DNA of 22,305 bases. It comes from Bacteroidales bacterium (GTDB lineage: Bacteria > Bacteroidota > Bacteroidia > Bacteroidales > WCHB1-69). A model generated the notes under the pieces. The model worked only from the letters and a program-made list of their open reading frames with translations. It did not search any database and was not told where the DNA came from. The stretch's first letter is position 1. Each line of letters opens with the position of its first letter. Positions 15,764 through 22,305 of the stretch are shown in pieces. The stretch is taken from NCBI GenBank assembly GCA_017527945.1, contig JAFXPL010000154.1:1-22305 (forward strand). Reading direction: 5' to 3'. Both the position numbers and the translations under genes were made by a program.

Positions 15764-17269
15764 TTATTCTTTTATTGTATAGTCATTCCATTTTAATTCC
15801 TTACCCTCTTGGAATAAGGTCGTCATCAATATATTCCCTTCTTCGTCATAAAGTTGCCAAACGCCCTCCTGCAGGCCGTTTTCGTATTTCCCGGAAAGCC
15901 GGATGTTGCCGTTCTCCCAATAGAGAACATACTTGCCGTCCATCACATTTTCCGAATATTGTATCTCGGAGGCCGGTTTTCCCGACTCAAACCATGATTT
16001 CCATAACCCTTCGCGCAAACCACCGCTGTATTTTCCTGTTTCGTAGGAAGTTCCGTTCCGATACATCCATGTTCCCTCTTCATAGCCCGCTTCGTACTGC
16101 CCTGAGGTCACCGTCACGCCCTCTTCGTCATACTCCACGTAGCGACCTTCCAATTCCCCGTCCTCATAATTGGCAGCAGTCATCGTGTCGCTTGTCGGGT
16201 AGAACCAGAACCACTCCCCTATTTTTTGTCCCTTGGCATTATAACTTCCTGTTATCTCGACTGTTTTGTCGGGAAAGTAGAAATTCCACTCGCCAATGGG
16301 CTTGGAATTCTTGTACTTGCCTTTCGAGCGCAGTTCACCAGTCGGGTAGTACTCCTTCCAAAGTCCTTGTCGCAGGCCGTTAAGGTCGGTGATGCCCTCG
16401 TAGCGGAGCCATCCGTCCTCGTAGAGGTAGCCGTTGATGATTTTACCGGTGGAATCGAAGTCGCGGCGGATGCCGTCGGGACGACCGTTGTAGTAAGTCG
16501 CGGCGATGGCCACCTGCCCGTTCGGGTGGTAGGTGCGCCGCCGCTCCAACTCCTTAGTCTCCTTGGCGTCTTTCACCAATTGGTCGTTCTCGTACTTCTC
16601 CACATAGAGAAAGTCGCCGTTTTCATCATAATATTTGAAGAAACCATGCTTCTTGTCGTTGAGGTACTGCGCTTCCAGCTTCAGGTTCCCGTTTTCCCAG
16701 AAATATTTCCAACTGCCCTGCCGGAGGCCGAACTTGTCGGTGCGGTTGATGATTTCGCGGCGACTGCGCACCCCGCGGTAATATTTGGTCACCGCCACCA
16801 CCAAGCCCGTGTCATTGAACTCCTTGGCCAGACCATGCGGCAGCCCGTTCATATAGGGCACTGTCTTCTTCCATACATTATTTATATTGTAAGTGTTCAC
16901 TTGGCCGACAATCGTGTCCTTCCGCCACTGTGTCACAGTATATTCATCTTTCTGATACACAATTTGTTCCCCCTCTTTCTTATCCTCCTTGTAATGCACC
17001 GTCATGCGCAACGACGCATCATCGTTGTAGAACGTCCAGAGACTGTCGAGAAGGAAGTTTTTGCGATTGCCCTCGGAGACGAGGATACCGTTTTCATTGT
17101 AGGATTTCCACCAGCCGTCGGGCTTGCCATCAACAAGGCGGCCTTCGCTCGACTTCACGCCGTTGGGGTAATGGAATATTTTGTAATCAGGCAAAAAAGT
17201 GGAATCCTGAGCCTGGCAAAACGCCCATCCTAAAAGGAAAAACAGCCCAAGAGTCCACTTTCTCATCAT
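15764..17269 (-). CDS. Exported YwqK/MORN-repeat protein
   Basis: A 501-residue protein with a signal peptide (MMRKWTLGLFFLLGWAFCQA, cut before QDST). Almost all of the mature chain is a run of about 15 YwqK/MORN-type repeats of 22-24 residues of the form 'G.y.nG...G.W..y..nG.l..e', for example 'GLRQGSWKYFWENGNLKLEA', 'GLRQGLWKEYYPTGELRSKG' and 'GLQEGVWQLYDEEGNILMTT'. These form extended beta-hairpin solenoids. YwqK is annotated as an antitoxin component in some Bacillus loci, but exported Bacteroidetes versions have no proven role, and I would not call this an antitoxin. It begins 13 bases after the preceding lipoprotein gene ends, so the two are probably co-transcribed. Confidence 0.88.
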   Translation of the reverse strand: MMRKWTLGLFFLLGWAFCQAQDSTFLPDYKIFHYPNGVKSSEGRLVDGKPDGWWKSYNENGILVSEGNRKNFLLDSLWTFYNDDASLRMTVHYKEDKKEGEQIVYQKDEYTVTQWRKDTIVGQVNTYNINNVWKKTVPYMNGLPHGLAKEFNDTGLVVAVTKYYRGVRSRREIINRTDKFGLRQGSWKYFWENGNLKLEAQYLNDKKHGFFKYYDENGDFLYVEKYENDQLVKDAKETKELERRRTYHPNGQVAIAATYYNGRPDGIRRDFDSTGKIINGYLYEDGWLRYEGITDLNGLRQGLWKEYYPTGELRSKGKYKNSKPIGEWNFYFPDKTVEITGSYNAKGQKIGEWFWFYPTSDTMTAANYEDGELEGRYVEYDEEGVTVTSGQYEAGYEEGTWMYRNGTSYETGKYSGGLREGLWKSWFESGKPASEIQYSENVMDGKYVLYWENGNIRLSGKYENGLQEGVWQLYDEEGNILMTTLFQEGKELKWNDYTIKE

Positions 17270-17282
17270 GAAGGTTCAATGA

Positions 17283-17750
17283 TTATCTGGTACCGTCAAA
17301 TTTGACGATGGTGATACGAGTGTTGACCGTACCCAAGATTTCAATTTCGTACTGCAACTCGGCATGAACGTTATTTCCGGAGAAATCAACAGTAATACCA
17401 ATGTTTTTAATCTGCTCTGTAGCAGCATTGTAGATGTTATTTTGATAACCGATGTTCGTAAGCAGCAAATCGAGGTAGTCCAAAAGACCGCTGTTGGAGA
17501 CATAATGCTCAGGCGTGACGGCGTTGAGCGGGATAACGCTGTAGAGGAACAAGCCGTTTGTCAACGGGTTAGTAAGGAACTGCATTTTACCCTGCTTGTT
17601 GTCTGAGCTTGTCGCACTTTGCGAAATGTCCGTGGTGTTGAACTTGAAGAAGGTGAAATTACCAGCATAGGTGCCGGCATACTGATTTTTGTTCTGGCAG
17701 CCAGTCAGTGCGAGGACAGCCACCAACAGGATCGGAATAATCTTTTTCAT
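17283..17750 (-). CDS. Small lipoprotein of unknown function
   Basis: A 155-residue protein. From the ATG at 17750 the N-terminus MKKIIPILLVAVLALTGC is a lipoprotein signal with the lipobox LTGC (Cys18). The frame opens 26 codons earlier, but that extension has no signal-like N-terminus and runs through the promoter, so the internal ATG is chosen. The mature part starts QNKNQYAGTYAGNFTFFKFN, a lipocalin-like GxYxGxF opening, and ends in beta-rich segments ('VHAELQYEIEILGTVNTRITIVKFDG'). It is probably a single small beta-barrel or sandwich. It is the first gene of a likely two-gene transcript with the YwqK/MORN protein. Confidence 0.78.
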   Translation of the reverse strand: MKKIIPILLVAVLALTGCQNKNQYAGTYAGNFTFFKFNTTDISQSATSSDNKQGKMQFLTNPLTNGLFLYSVIPLNAVTPEHYVSNSGLLDYLDLLLTNIGYQNNIYNAATEQIKNIGITVDFSGNNVHAELQYEIEILGTVNTRITIVKFDGTR

Positions 17751-17787
17751 TTTCTTATAATTTTTTGGTGATACAATTTTCAGGCGG

Positions 17788-17795
17788 CAAAGATA
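17788..17795 (-). promoter_or_regulatory. -7 box for the lipoprotein-MORN transcript
   Basis: On the minus strand TATCTTTG, followed by CCGCC, is an exact TAnnTTTG match 37 bases before the ATG at 17750. Confidence 0.6.
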
Positions 17796-17902
17796 CAAAA
17801 AAAGATGATAGTCATTCGATATTTGCAATAGATCAATTTTTGAACGAACGTTAGACTGTTGACAAATAAAAAGATTAAAACGCTGTATATTGAGAAAAAA
17901 TA

Positions 17903-17910
17903 TATTTTTG
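17903..17910 (+). promoter_or_regulatory. -7 box for the small Cys-containing lipoprotein
   Basis: TATTTTTG, followed by CCG, lies 43 bases before the ATG at 17954. It is divergent from the minus-strand promoter at 17788-17795. No clear -33 box. Confidence 0.55.
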
Positions 17911-17953
17911 CCGTCGAAAAGACAACAGTAACGAACCTTAAAATTTGACAGAA

Positions 17954-18181
17954 ATGAAAAAGATTATGGCTATCTGTGCTGCCACGCTGTTGCTGGCAGG
18001 CGTTGCAACTTCTTGCAACAAGAAATGTGAATGCAAAACCTATCTCGCAGGCGTGGTTGTCGGTGACCCCACGGAAATGGAATTAGACAAGGATTCCTAC
18101 AAGAGCTGCTCTGAAATGAACACCGTTGCTGAAATCGACGGTAAAAAGACCGGTATCGAATGCACCTCGAAGGTCTTCTAA
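17954..18181 (+). CDS. Small Cys-containing lipoprotein
   Basis: A 75-residue precursor: MKKIMAICAATLLLAGVATSC is a lipoprotein signal with the lipobox ATSC (Cys21). The mature 55 residues carry four more cysteines (25, 27, 52, 70), enough for two disulfides in the periplasm, and are rich in charged residues. An in-frame TTG at 17945 would add three residues; the ATG is preferred. The gene stands alone, with its own promoter and a strong terminator 20 bases after the stop, which supports it being real and expressed despite its size. Function unknown. Confidence 0.78.
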   Translation: MKKIMAICAATLLLAGVATSCNKKCECKTYLAGVVVGDPTEMELDKDSYKSCSEMNTVAEIDGKKTGIECTSKVF

Positions 18182-18201
18182 GCATTCCTCGAAACCTCAT
18201 C

Positions 18202-18230
18202 AGCCGCAGCGAATTGCTGCGGCTTTTTTT
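18202..18230 (+). terminator. Rho-independent terminator
   Basis: A perfect 9-base stem, AGCCGCAGC (18202-18210) and GCTGCGGCT (18216-18224), with loop GAATT, is followed by a run of Ts to 18230. It closes the small lipoprotein transcript. Confidence 0.93.
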
Positions 18231-18239
18231 GTATCTTTG
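18214..18239 (+). promoter_or_regulatory. rimO promoter overlapping the upstream terminator
   Basis: The -7 box TATCTTTG (18232-18239), followed by CCGG, directly abuts the terminator T-run. The only -33-like TTG (18214-18216) lies in the terminator loop and stem, 15 bases upstream. The leader to the ATG at 18260 would be about 15 bases. Confidence 0.6.
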
Positions 18240-18259
18240 CCGGCTAAAAATTGAGCCTT

Positions 18260-19543
18260 ATGACCATCAACATCATCACCTTGGGCTGTTCCAAGAACAT
18301 CGTCGATTCGGAAGTCATGGCCGCGCAGCTGCACCGCAACGGGCACGAGCTCTACTACGAGAGTGCGCAGAAGTCCGACATCGTCATCATCAACACATGC
18401 AGTTTCATCCACGACGCGCGTGAGGAGTCCGTGAACGAGATTCTGAACCAGATTGAGCGCAAGAAACGCCGTCAGGTCAAGAAGTTGTACGTTGTGGGAT
18501 GCCTCGTGCAGCGCAATAGGGCGGAATTGCAGGAGGCCCTGCCCGAGGTGGATGGTTTTTTCACCTTCGCGGAATTGCCGAAGCTATTGGAGTCTCCTGA
18601 TTTCCAATTGCTTGGCACATCCGACAGAATGCTCTCCACGCCCCGCCACTACGCCTACCTCAAGATCTCCGAGGGCTGTGACCATCAGTGCTCCTACTGC
18701 TCCATCCCGCTCATCCGCGACCGGCAGGTCTCCAAACCGATTCCGCTTCTCGTCGAGGAGGCGCAGCGTTTGGCCGACCAAGGGGTGAAAGAGCTGATGC
18801 TGATAGCCCAGGACCTCACCTACTACGGCATCGACCGCAGCGGCAAGCGCGAGCTCGCCGACCTGATGGACAAACTCGCACAGGTGAACGGCATCCAGTG
18901 GATTCGGCTGCATTACGCCTACCCGCTGAACTTCCCCTACGAGATTCTGGAGGTAATGAAGCAGTACCCGCAATATTGCCGCTACTTGGACATCCCGTTC
19001 CAGCACATCAGCGACGACATCCTGCAGAGTATGCGGCGCGGCGGCAGTTCGGCCTACATCTACGACCTCATCGCGCGTATCCGCGAGACGATTCCCGGCA
19101 TCGCGCTGCGCACTACGCTGATCTCCGGCTACCCGACCGAGACCCGCGAACAGCACAAGGAACTCGTGGAGTTCGTGCGCCGCAACCGCTTCGAGCGGCT
19201 CGGGGTCTTCGCCTACTCGCGCGAGGACGACACGCCCGCCTACGCCCTCGGCGACCCCGTCAAGGCGTCTGAAAAGAACAAACGGGTGAACGAAATCATG
19301 AAATTGCAGGAGACAATCTCCCACGAAATCAACCAAACCCGCGTCGGCACCACGATGAAGGTGCTGATCGACAGCGAAGAGCAGGACTGCTACATCGGCC
19401 GCACCGAGTTCGACTCACCCGATGTCGATAACGATGTTTTCATCGACAAGAACCAACCGCTGACCGTTGGCGAATTCTACAACGTGGAAATCACCGACGC
19501 CGCGGAATATGATTTGTTCGGGACTGTTTGCCCGCAGGCCTAA
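18260..19543 (+). CDS. rimO: Ribosomal protein S12 methylthiotransferase RimO
   Basis: A 427-residue radical SAM methylthiotransferase, expected to add a methylthio group to the conserved aspartate of ribosomal protein S12 (Asp89 in E. coli). The N-terminal UPF0004 domain binds one 4Fe-4S cluster through Cys10 (TLGCSKN), Cys47 (NTCSF) and Cys81 (VVGCLVQR). The radical SAM cluster uses Cys140, Cys144 and Cys147 (CDHQCSYC). A TRAM domain ends the chain ('MKVLIDSEEQDCYIGRTEFDSPDVDN'...). The motif after CSIP reads LIRDRQVS, where these enzymes usually have RG: residue 154 is Asp (GAC), one transition from Gly. The ATG at 18260 is chosen over the upstream TTG. The last four codons (CPQA) and the stop lie in a palindromic repeat. 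Confidence 0.95.
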   Translation: MTINIITLGCSKNIVDSEVMAAQLHRNGHELYYESAQKSDIVIINTCSFIHDAREESVNEILNQIERKKRRQVKKLYVVGCLVQRNRAELQEALPEVDGFFTFAELPKLLESPDFQLLGTSDRMLSTPRHYAYLKISEGCDHQCSYCSIPLIRDRQVSKPIPLLVEEAQRLADQGVKELMLIAQDLTYYGIDRSGKRELADLMDKLAQVNGIQWIRLHYAYPLNFPYEILEVMKQYPQYCRYLDIPFQHISDDILQSMRRGGSSAYIYDLIARIRETIPGIALRTTLISGYPTETREQHKELVEFVRRNRFERLGVFAYSREDDTPAYALGDPVKASEKNKRVNEIMKLQETISHEINQTRVGTTMKVLIDSEEQDCYIGRTEFDSPDVDNDVFIDKNQPLTVGEFYNVEITDAAEYDLFGTVCPQA

Positions 19544-19731
19544 CGGCCTGCGAAAAATCGCGCGTGAAACCCCATTTGCTACCGAGCCCTTCAGCCCTAA
19601 CGGGCTGGTTTGCGGACGGAGCATTTCCCCATATTAGTTATAAAACAGGCACGGGCAGGCCGTTAGGTCTGCCGGGCTTGGTAGTAGGGATGGGCGGCCA
19701 CGATGAGTTCCGCACGTCGTTAGGTGTGCGG
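19533..19731. repeat. Composite palindromic element, four hairpins with TAAC/GTTA loops
   Basis: Hairpin 1: arms CGCAGGCC/GGCCTGCG (19533-19540/19545-19552), loop TAAC. Hairpin 2: CAGCCC/GGGCTG (19592-19597/19602-19607), loop TAAC. Hairpin 3: GGCAGGCC/GGTCTGCC (19654-19661/19666-19673), loop GTTA. Hairpin 4: CCGCACGTC/GGTGTGCGG (19710-19718/19723-19731), loop GTTA, with two G-T pairs. Hairpins 1-2 and 3-4 are thus in opposite orientation. CTACCGAGCCC (19579-19589) and GGGCTTGGTAG (19674-19684) form a 10-of-11 inverted repeat between them. The layout is REP/BIME-like or a MITE-like non-autonomous element. It lies between the convergent rimO and minus-strand lipoprotein genes. No transposase is present. 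Confidence 0.85.
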
Positions 19732-19738
19732 GGAAATT

Positions 19739-20236
19739 TTATTCCCGAAATTCGACTATGTGATGATATACGTAACCGGTAACCGTATCAAACACGAAAA
19801 AGTGATGATGCGGCGTCCTGCAGCAGTGATAGTATAGCAGATGATCCTCCGGTAGGGTTTCCCATTCGTCAAAAAAGTCGATTCTCTGATGAGGGCTCTG
19901 TTTTTCCAAAATATAATTTCGATCACAACTGATAAATGCGGAGTCAGGCGTGATTTCTGTGTAGGTACATTCTTTGGCGATAATAGCAGACTCCACTTGC
20001 GCCGGTGTGCCTTGATACCGAAACCACATATTGTAGAGAGGCCATTCTTCGAAAACCCCGCAATCATCGTCTTGACCCAAAGAAGGATAAAGTTGCCTGA
20101 CATGGTATTCTTCGAAATTAGAACTTGTCCTCAACCAATCCACCACTTTATTCCGAACTCTTGTGCAGGATGCGGTAAGACAAAGTGTAAAGAGTATCAG
20201 TAATATTTTAGGTCTGCACATTTTAAAAGTATTCAT
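19739..20236 (-). CDS. Lipoprotein translationally coupled to hicA
   Basis: A 165-residue protein. MCRPKILLILFTLCLTASC (residues 6-24) is a lipoprotein signal with lipobox TASC (Cys24 from the first ATG, Cys19 if the ATG at 20221 is used). The mature part is rich in aromatic residues, His and Cys ('DDDCGVFEEWPLYNMWFRYQG', 'HLLYYHCCRTPHHHFFVFDT', 'VYHHIVEFRE') and matches no family I recognise. From the first ATG it overlaps the hicA stop by four bases (ATGA, 20233-20236), implying translational coupling. No terminator is seen after it apart from the palindromic element, which ends seven bases beyond its stop. Confidence 0.72.
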   Translation of the reverse strand: MNTFKMCRPKILLILFTLCLTASCTRVRNKVVDWLRTSSNFEEYHVRQLYPSLGQDDDCGVFEEWPLYNMWFRYQGTPAQVESAIIAKECTYTEITPDSAFISCDRNYILEKQSPHQRIDFFDEWETLPEDHLLYYHCCRTPHHHFFVFDTVTGYVYHHIVEFRE

Positions 20237-20421
20237 TTAATTTTTGGAATATCCAGCAGCTTACAGATTTCCACTGCTAAGCGGTCTCCTAATTCAGAAT
20301 GGCGCGGAACGGCAGATAACCCTTTTCCATTTTTATTAATATATACAGAATGATTACTTCCTTCTTTGAAAAGGATGCAATTGTTTTCCAATAAGTATTT
20401 GATTAAGGCTGTTCGTTTCAT
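20233..20421 (-). CDS. hicA: HicA-type toxin (mRNA interferase)
   Basis: A 62-residue protein of the HicA/YcfA family, small double-stranded-RNA-binding-fold ribonucleases that cleave mRNA. The catalytic histidine His24 is in GSNHSVY (21-27), and the second hallmark VPRHSELG (38-45) is intact. 'LIKYLLENNCILFKEGSNH' is the usual first helix-strand region. Full length for the family, with no sign of decay. Its ATG shares one base with the hicB stop (TAATG, 20423-20419 on the minus strand), and its stop overlaps the next ATG by four bases. Confidence 0.9.
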   Translation of the reverse strand: MKRTALIKYLLENNCILFKEGSNHSVYINKNGKGLSAVPRHSELGDRLAVEICKLLDIPKIK

Positions 20422-20636
20422 TAAAGAATAGCTATTTTGCGTCGTAATATGCGACGTCCGATAAATTGTTTTCTGGTAAGTTCTTTTTTGGCGGCCAGAA
20501 CCATCTCTATGGCATCTTTGATGTTCTCTTTTGCCTCTTCAATGGTGGCTCCTTGGGTTACTGCCTCTGGTACCTGTTCACATTGACAGAACCATTGACC
20601 ATTGTCCATTTTTTCCAATATAACAGTATATTCCAT
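20421..20636 (-). CDS. hicB: HicB-type antitoxin
   Basis: A 71-residue HicB antitoxin. Residues 1-52 carry the partial RNase H-like domain: YTVILEKMDNGQWFCQCEQVP, then G.T.EEA..NI.DAIE (residues 29-44). In place of a full C-terminal DNA-binding domain there is only a short basic tail (KELTRKQFIGRRILRRKIAIL), as in the short HicB class. It neutralises HicA by blocking its active site (family knowledge). It is encoded first in the operon, before hicA. The region is AT-rich compared with the flanking rimO and ABC genes, suggesting acquired DNA. Confidence 0.87.
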   Translation of the reverse strand: MEYTVILEKMDNGQWFCQCEQVPEAVTQGATIEEAKENIKDAIEMVLAAKKELTRKQFIGRRILRRKIAIL

Positions 20637-20657
20637 ATATGTTTATTAATAACGGGG

Positions 20658-20686
20658 CAAAAATACGTTTTTTTCAAAAAAATCAA
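20658..20686 (-). promoter_or_regulatory. Promoter of the hicB-hicA-lipoprotein operon
   Basis: On the minus strand the -7 box TATTTTTG (20665-20658), followed by CCCC, has a TTG 18 bases upstream (20686-20684). The leader to the hicB ATG would be about 15 bases. Confidence 0.5.
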
Positions 20687-20712
20687 TTCCGTTTTCAGAT
20701 AAATTATTTTGT

Positions 20713-20720
20713 ACTTTTGC
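20713..20720 (+). promoter_or_regulatory. -7 box for the ABC exporter gene
   Basis: TACTTTTG, followed by CGG, is an exact TAnnTTTG match, giving a leader of about 67 bases before the ATG at 20794. It is divergent from the hicBA promoter. Confidence 0.55.
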
Positions 20721-20793
20721 GGCTTGAAACTCTAAAAAAGATAATAAATCGCTCTGTGCAATCTCCCGCTTCAATAACCAATAACCATTCCCA

Positions 20794-22305
20794 ATGAACC
20801 TCCTCCAACTTTTCAAAAACATCCGGCCTTTCGTTAAGCCATACAAATGGCTGGTTTTCATCACATTAGTTCTCACATTAGTAGGCTCCCTGATGGCGCA
20901 GGTCAATGCCATTGTGCTCGACCGGACGGTGGATGCCATCAACGCGCTCATCGGCACGAACTTCAGCTGGGGCCAGGCGGCACGCATCATGACCATCATC
21001 AGCGTTGTGCTGCTGGGCAAGGAGGTGCTCTCCGCCATCATCACCTTCGCGCAGAACTATTTCGGCGAGCGGATGCGCATCTACGTCAGCCGCGACTTGG
21101 CGCAGAGCGTCATCGAAAAGGTACTCACTTTCCGCATCGCCTTCTTCAACTCCGGCGACAACGCCACCGGCAAGCTGCAGGCCCGTATCGACCAGGGTGT
21201 CAGCTCGTTGTCACGAACGGTGCAGAACTTCTTCATCGACTTGCTACCGCTGTTCACCAGCGCCCTGCTCGCCCTCATCCTGATGTTCGCGGCCAACGTC
21301 TATGTCGGCTTAGTCGCCCTCGCCATCGTGCCCGTCTATTTCTGGATCACCTACCGGCAGGCACGGCGGCTCAAAGGCTGGCGGCGCGAGATGCGCACCC
21401 ACTTGGAGACCAAAAGCCAGGGCATCAAGAACATCATCGACTCCATCAACGTCATCAAAAGTTTCAACCGCGAGAAAATCGAGGCGCAGAAGCAGTTGGA
21501 CATCCAGAACCAGGTGACCGAGAACCAGATGAAGACCCGCCAGGTGGCCTTCTACTACAACGGACTCAAGAGCTTCGTGCGGCAGGTAGGCACCGTGCTG
21601 GTCATCATTCTGACGGCTTTCTTAGTGTTGAAGGAGTATCCGGGCATGACCATCGGTAAAATCATGTACCACGTGATGTTGTTCAGCAACGTCATCGCGC
21701 CCATCACGCAGCTGCAGCGCATCTTCGACGACGTGAACGACGCGCTGATCTACGCGGAGGGATTCTTCGGCATCCTCAACTCCGAGAAGGAGATCGAGCC
21801 GTCGGGCGACCACCGTCCCGAAAAAATCCGGGGCGAGTTCGAGCTGCGGGGTGTCGATTTCACCTACCCGAGCGGCACGCAGGCGCTGTTCGGCGTGAAC
21901 ATGAAGATCGAACCGGGCAAGATCACGGCGTTGGTGGGCCTCTCCGGTGCGGGCAAGAGTACCATCGTGAACCTGTTGGACAAATTCTACGAGCCGCAAG
22001 TGGGCACCATCACGTTGGACGGAATCGATTTGCGCGACTATGACACACAATACCTGCGCGAGAACATCGGCTTAGTGTTGCAGAAGAACCACATCTTCGA
22101 CGGCACCATCGAGGAGAACATCCTCTACGGCAACCCGCGCGCCACGCACGAGGAGGTGGTGGAGGCGGCCAAGAAGGCGCACCTCTATGACCAGGTGATG
22201 GAGCTACCCAAGCAGTTCGCAAACAACGCCGCCGACCTCTCGGGCGGACAGCAGCAGCGCGTGGCCATCGCCCGCATGTTCCTCAAGAACCCGCCCATCA
22301 TCTTC
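20794..22305 (+). CDS. ABC exporter, MsbA/MDR type half-transporter (3' truncated by window edge)
   Basis: 504 codons are open from the ATG to the window end, so the gene is incomplete here. Residues about 1-320 form the membrane domain, with hydrophobic helices near 18-36, 64-84, 145-165, 168-186 and 260-280. The nucleotide-binding domain starts near 348 (FELRGVDFTYPSGTQALFGV). Walker A is GLSGAGKST (382-390), the Q-loop is in GLVLQKNHIFDGTIEENI, and the signature LSGGQ is at 482-486. The sequence stops within Walker B (PPIIF), so about 60-80 residues (catalytic Glu, H-loop) are missing. The family exports lipids, drugs or peptides; the substrate is not determinable. The start is supported by the promoter upstream and an N-terminus typical of such exporters. 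Confidence 0.92.
   Translation, partial: MNLLQLFKNIRPFVKPYKWLVFITLVLTLVGSLMAQVNAIVLDRTVDAINALIGTNFSWGQAARIMTIISVVLLGKEVLSAIITFAQNYFGERMRIYVSRDLAQSVIEKVLTFRIAFFNSGDNATGKLQARIDQGVSSLSRTVQNFFIDLLPLFTSALLALILMFAANVYVGLVALAIVPVYFWITYRQARRLKGWRREMRTHLETKSQGIKNIIDSINVIKSFNREKIEAQKQLDIQNQVTENQMKTRQVAFYYNGLKSFVRQVGTVLVIILTAFLVLKEYPGMTIGKIMYHVMLFSNVIAPITQLQRIFDDVNDALIYAEGFFGILNSEKEIEPSGDHRPEKIRGEFELRGVDFTYPSGTQALFGVNMKIEPGKITALVGLSGAGKSTIVNLLDKFYEPQVGTITLDGIDLRDYDTQYLRENIGLVLQKNHIFDGTIEENILYGNPRATHEEVVEAAKKAHLYDQVMELPKQFANNAADLSGGQQQRVAIARMFLKNPPIIF

Noticed and set aside
16226..17233. A 335-codon open frame on the plus strand
   Set aside because: Antisense to the YwqK/MORN-repeat gene; the repeated codons of that gene keep the opposite frame open.
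15764..17269. Calling the MORN-repeat protein a toxin-antitoxin component because of YwqK similarity
   Set aside because: It has an export signal and no toxin partner nearby; the repeat alone does not imply antitoxin function.
18584..19336. A 250-codon open frame on the minus strand
   Set aside because: Antisense to rimO across its radical SAM domain; low-complexity Val/Leu/Glu composition and no motif.

Overview
The window looks like chromosomal DNA of a member of the phylum Bacteroidota, most likely order Bacteroidales. Three things point there. Nearly every gene start has a Bacteroidetes-type -7 box (TAnnTTTG, usually followed by C) upstream, and clear Shine-Dalgarno sequences are lacking. 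The lipoproteins have short lipoboxes of the FAAC, LTGC and TASC kind. The gene families and their arrangement are typical of the group (DUF1287, WaaA-LemA-TPM, YwqK/MORN, LysM transglycosylase). Species cannot be told from the sequence alone.

Left end (1-2000), AT-rich accessory DNA: a probable Imm11/DUF1629-type immunity gene whose toxin would lie outside the window, then an intact AbiEi-type antitoxin followed by a wrecked AbiEii toxin. Region 2000-5900: a two-part lipoprotein, rsmA (minus strand) divergent from the peroxiredoxin bcp across a symmetrical promoter pair, a DUF1287 exported protein and an unrecognised multi-pass membrane protein (both minus strand). Region 6000-12300, all plus strand: a class I/II aminotransferase, a 13-bp tandem repeat, an outer-membrane beta-barrel-like protein, waaA, lemA, a TPM-domain protein and a dihydroorotase. 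waaA-lemA overlap by 4 bases and lemA-TPM are 18 bases apart, so these three are probably one transcript.

Region 12300-17800, all minus strand (transcribed right to left): a small lipoprotein plus a YwqK/MORN-repeat exported protein (13 bases apart), then a LysM lytic transglycosylase with a structured leader, then a polysaccharide flippase. These are cell-envelope genes. Region 17900-19550, plus strand: a small Cys-containing lipoprotein with a strong terminator that overlaps the promoter of rimO.

Right end: a composite palindromic repeat (four hairpins with TAAC or GTTA loops, arranged symmetrically) sits between convergent genes, and its first hairpin contains the rimO stop codon. It is followed on the minus strand by a tightly overlapping hicB-hicA-lipoprotein trio. 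A truncated MsbA-type ABC exporter gene runs off the right edge. No tRNA, rRNA, CRISPR array or intact transposase was seen, and no stretch over 300 bases lacks a gene.

The observations most worth a second look are the palindromic element that supplies the end of rimO, the HicBA operon with a translationally coupled lipoprotein, the orphaned AbiEi antitoxin, and the 7-base tandem repeats abutting start or stop codons.
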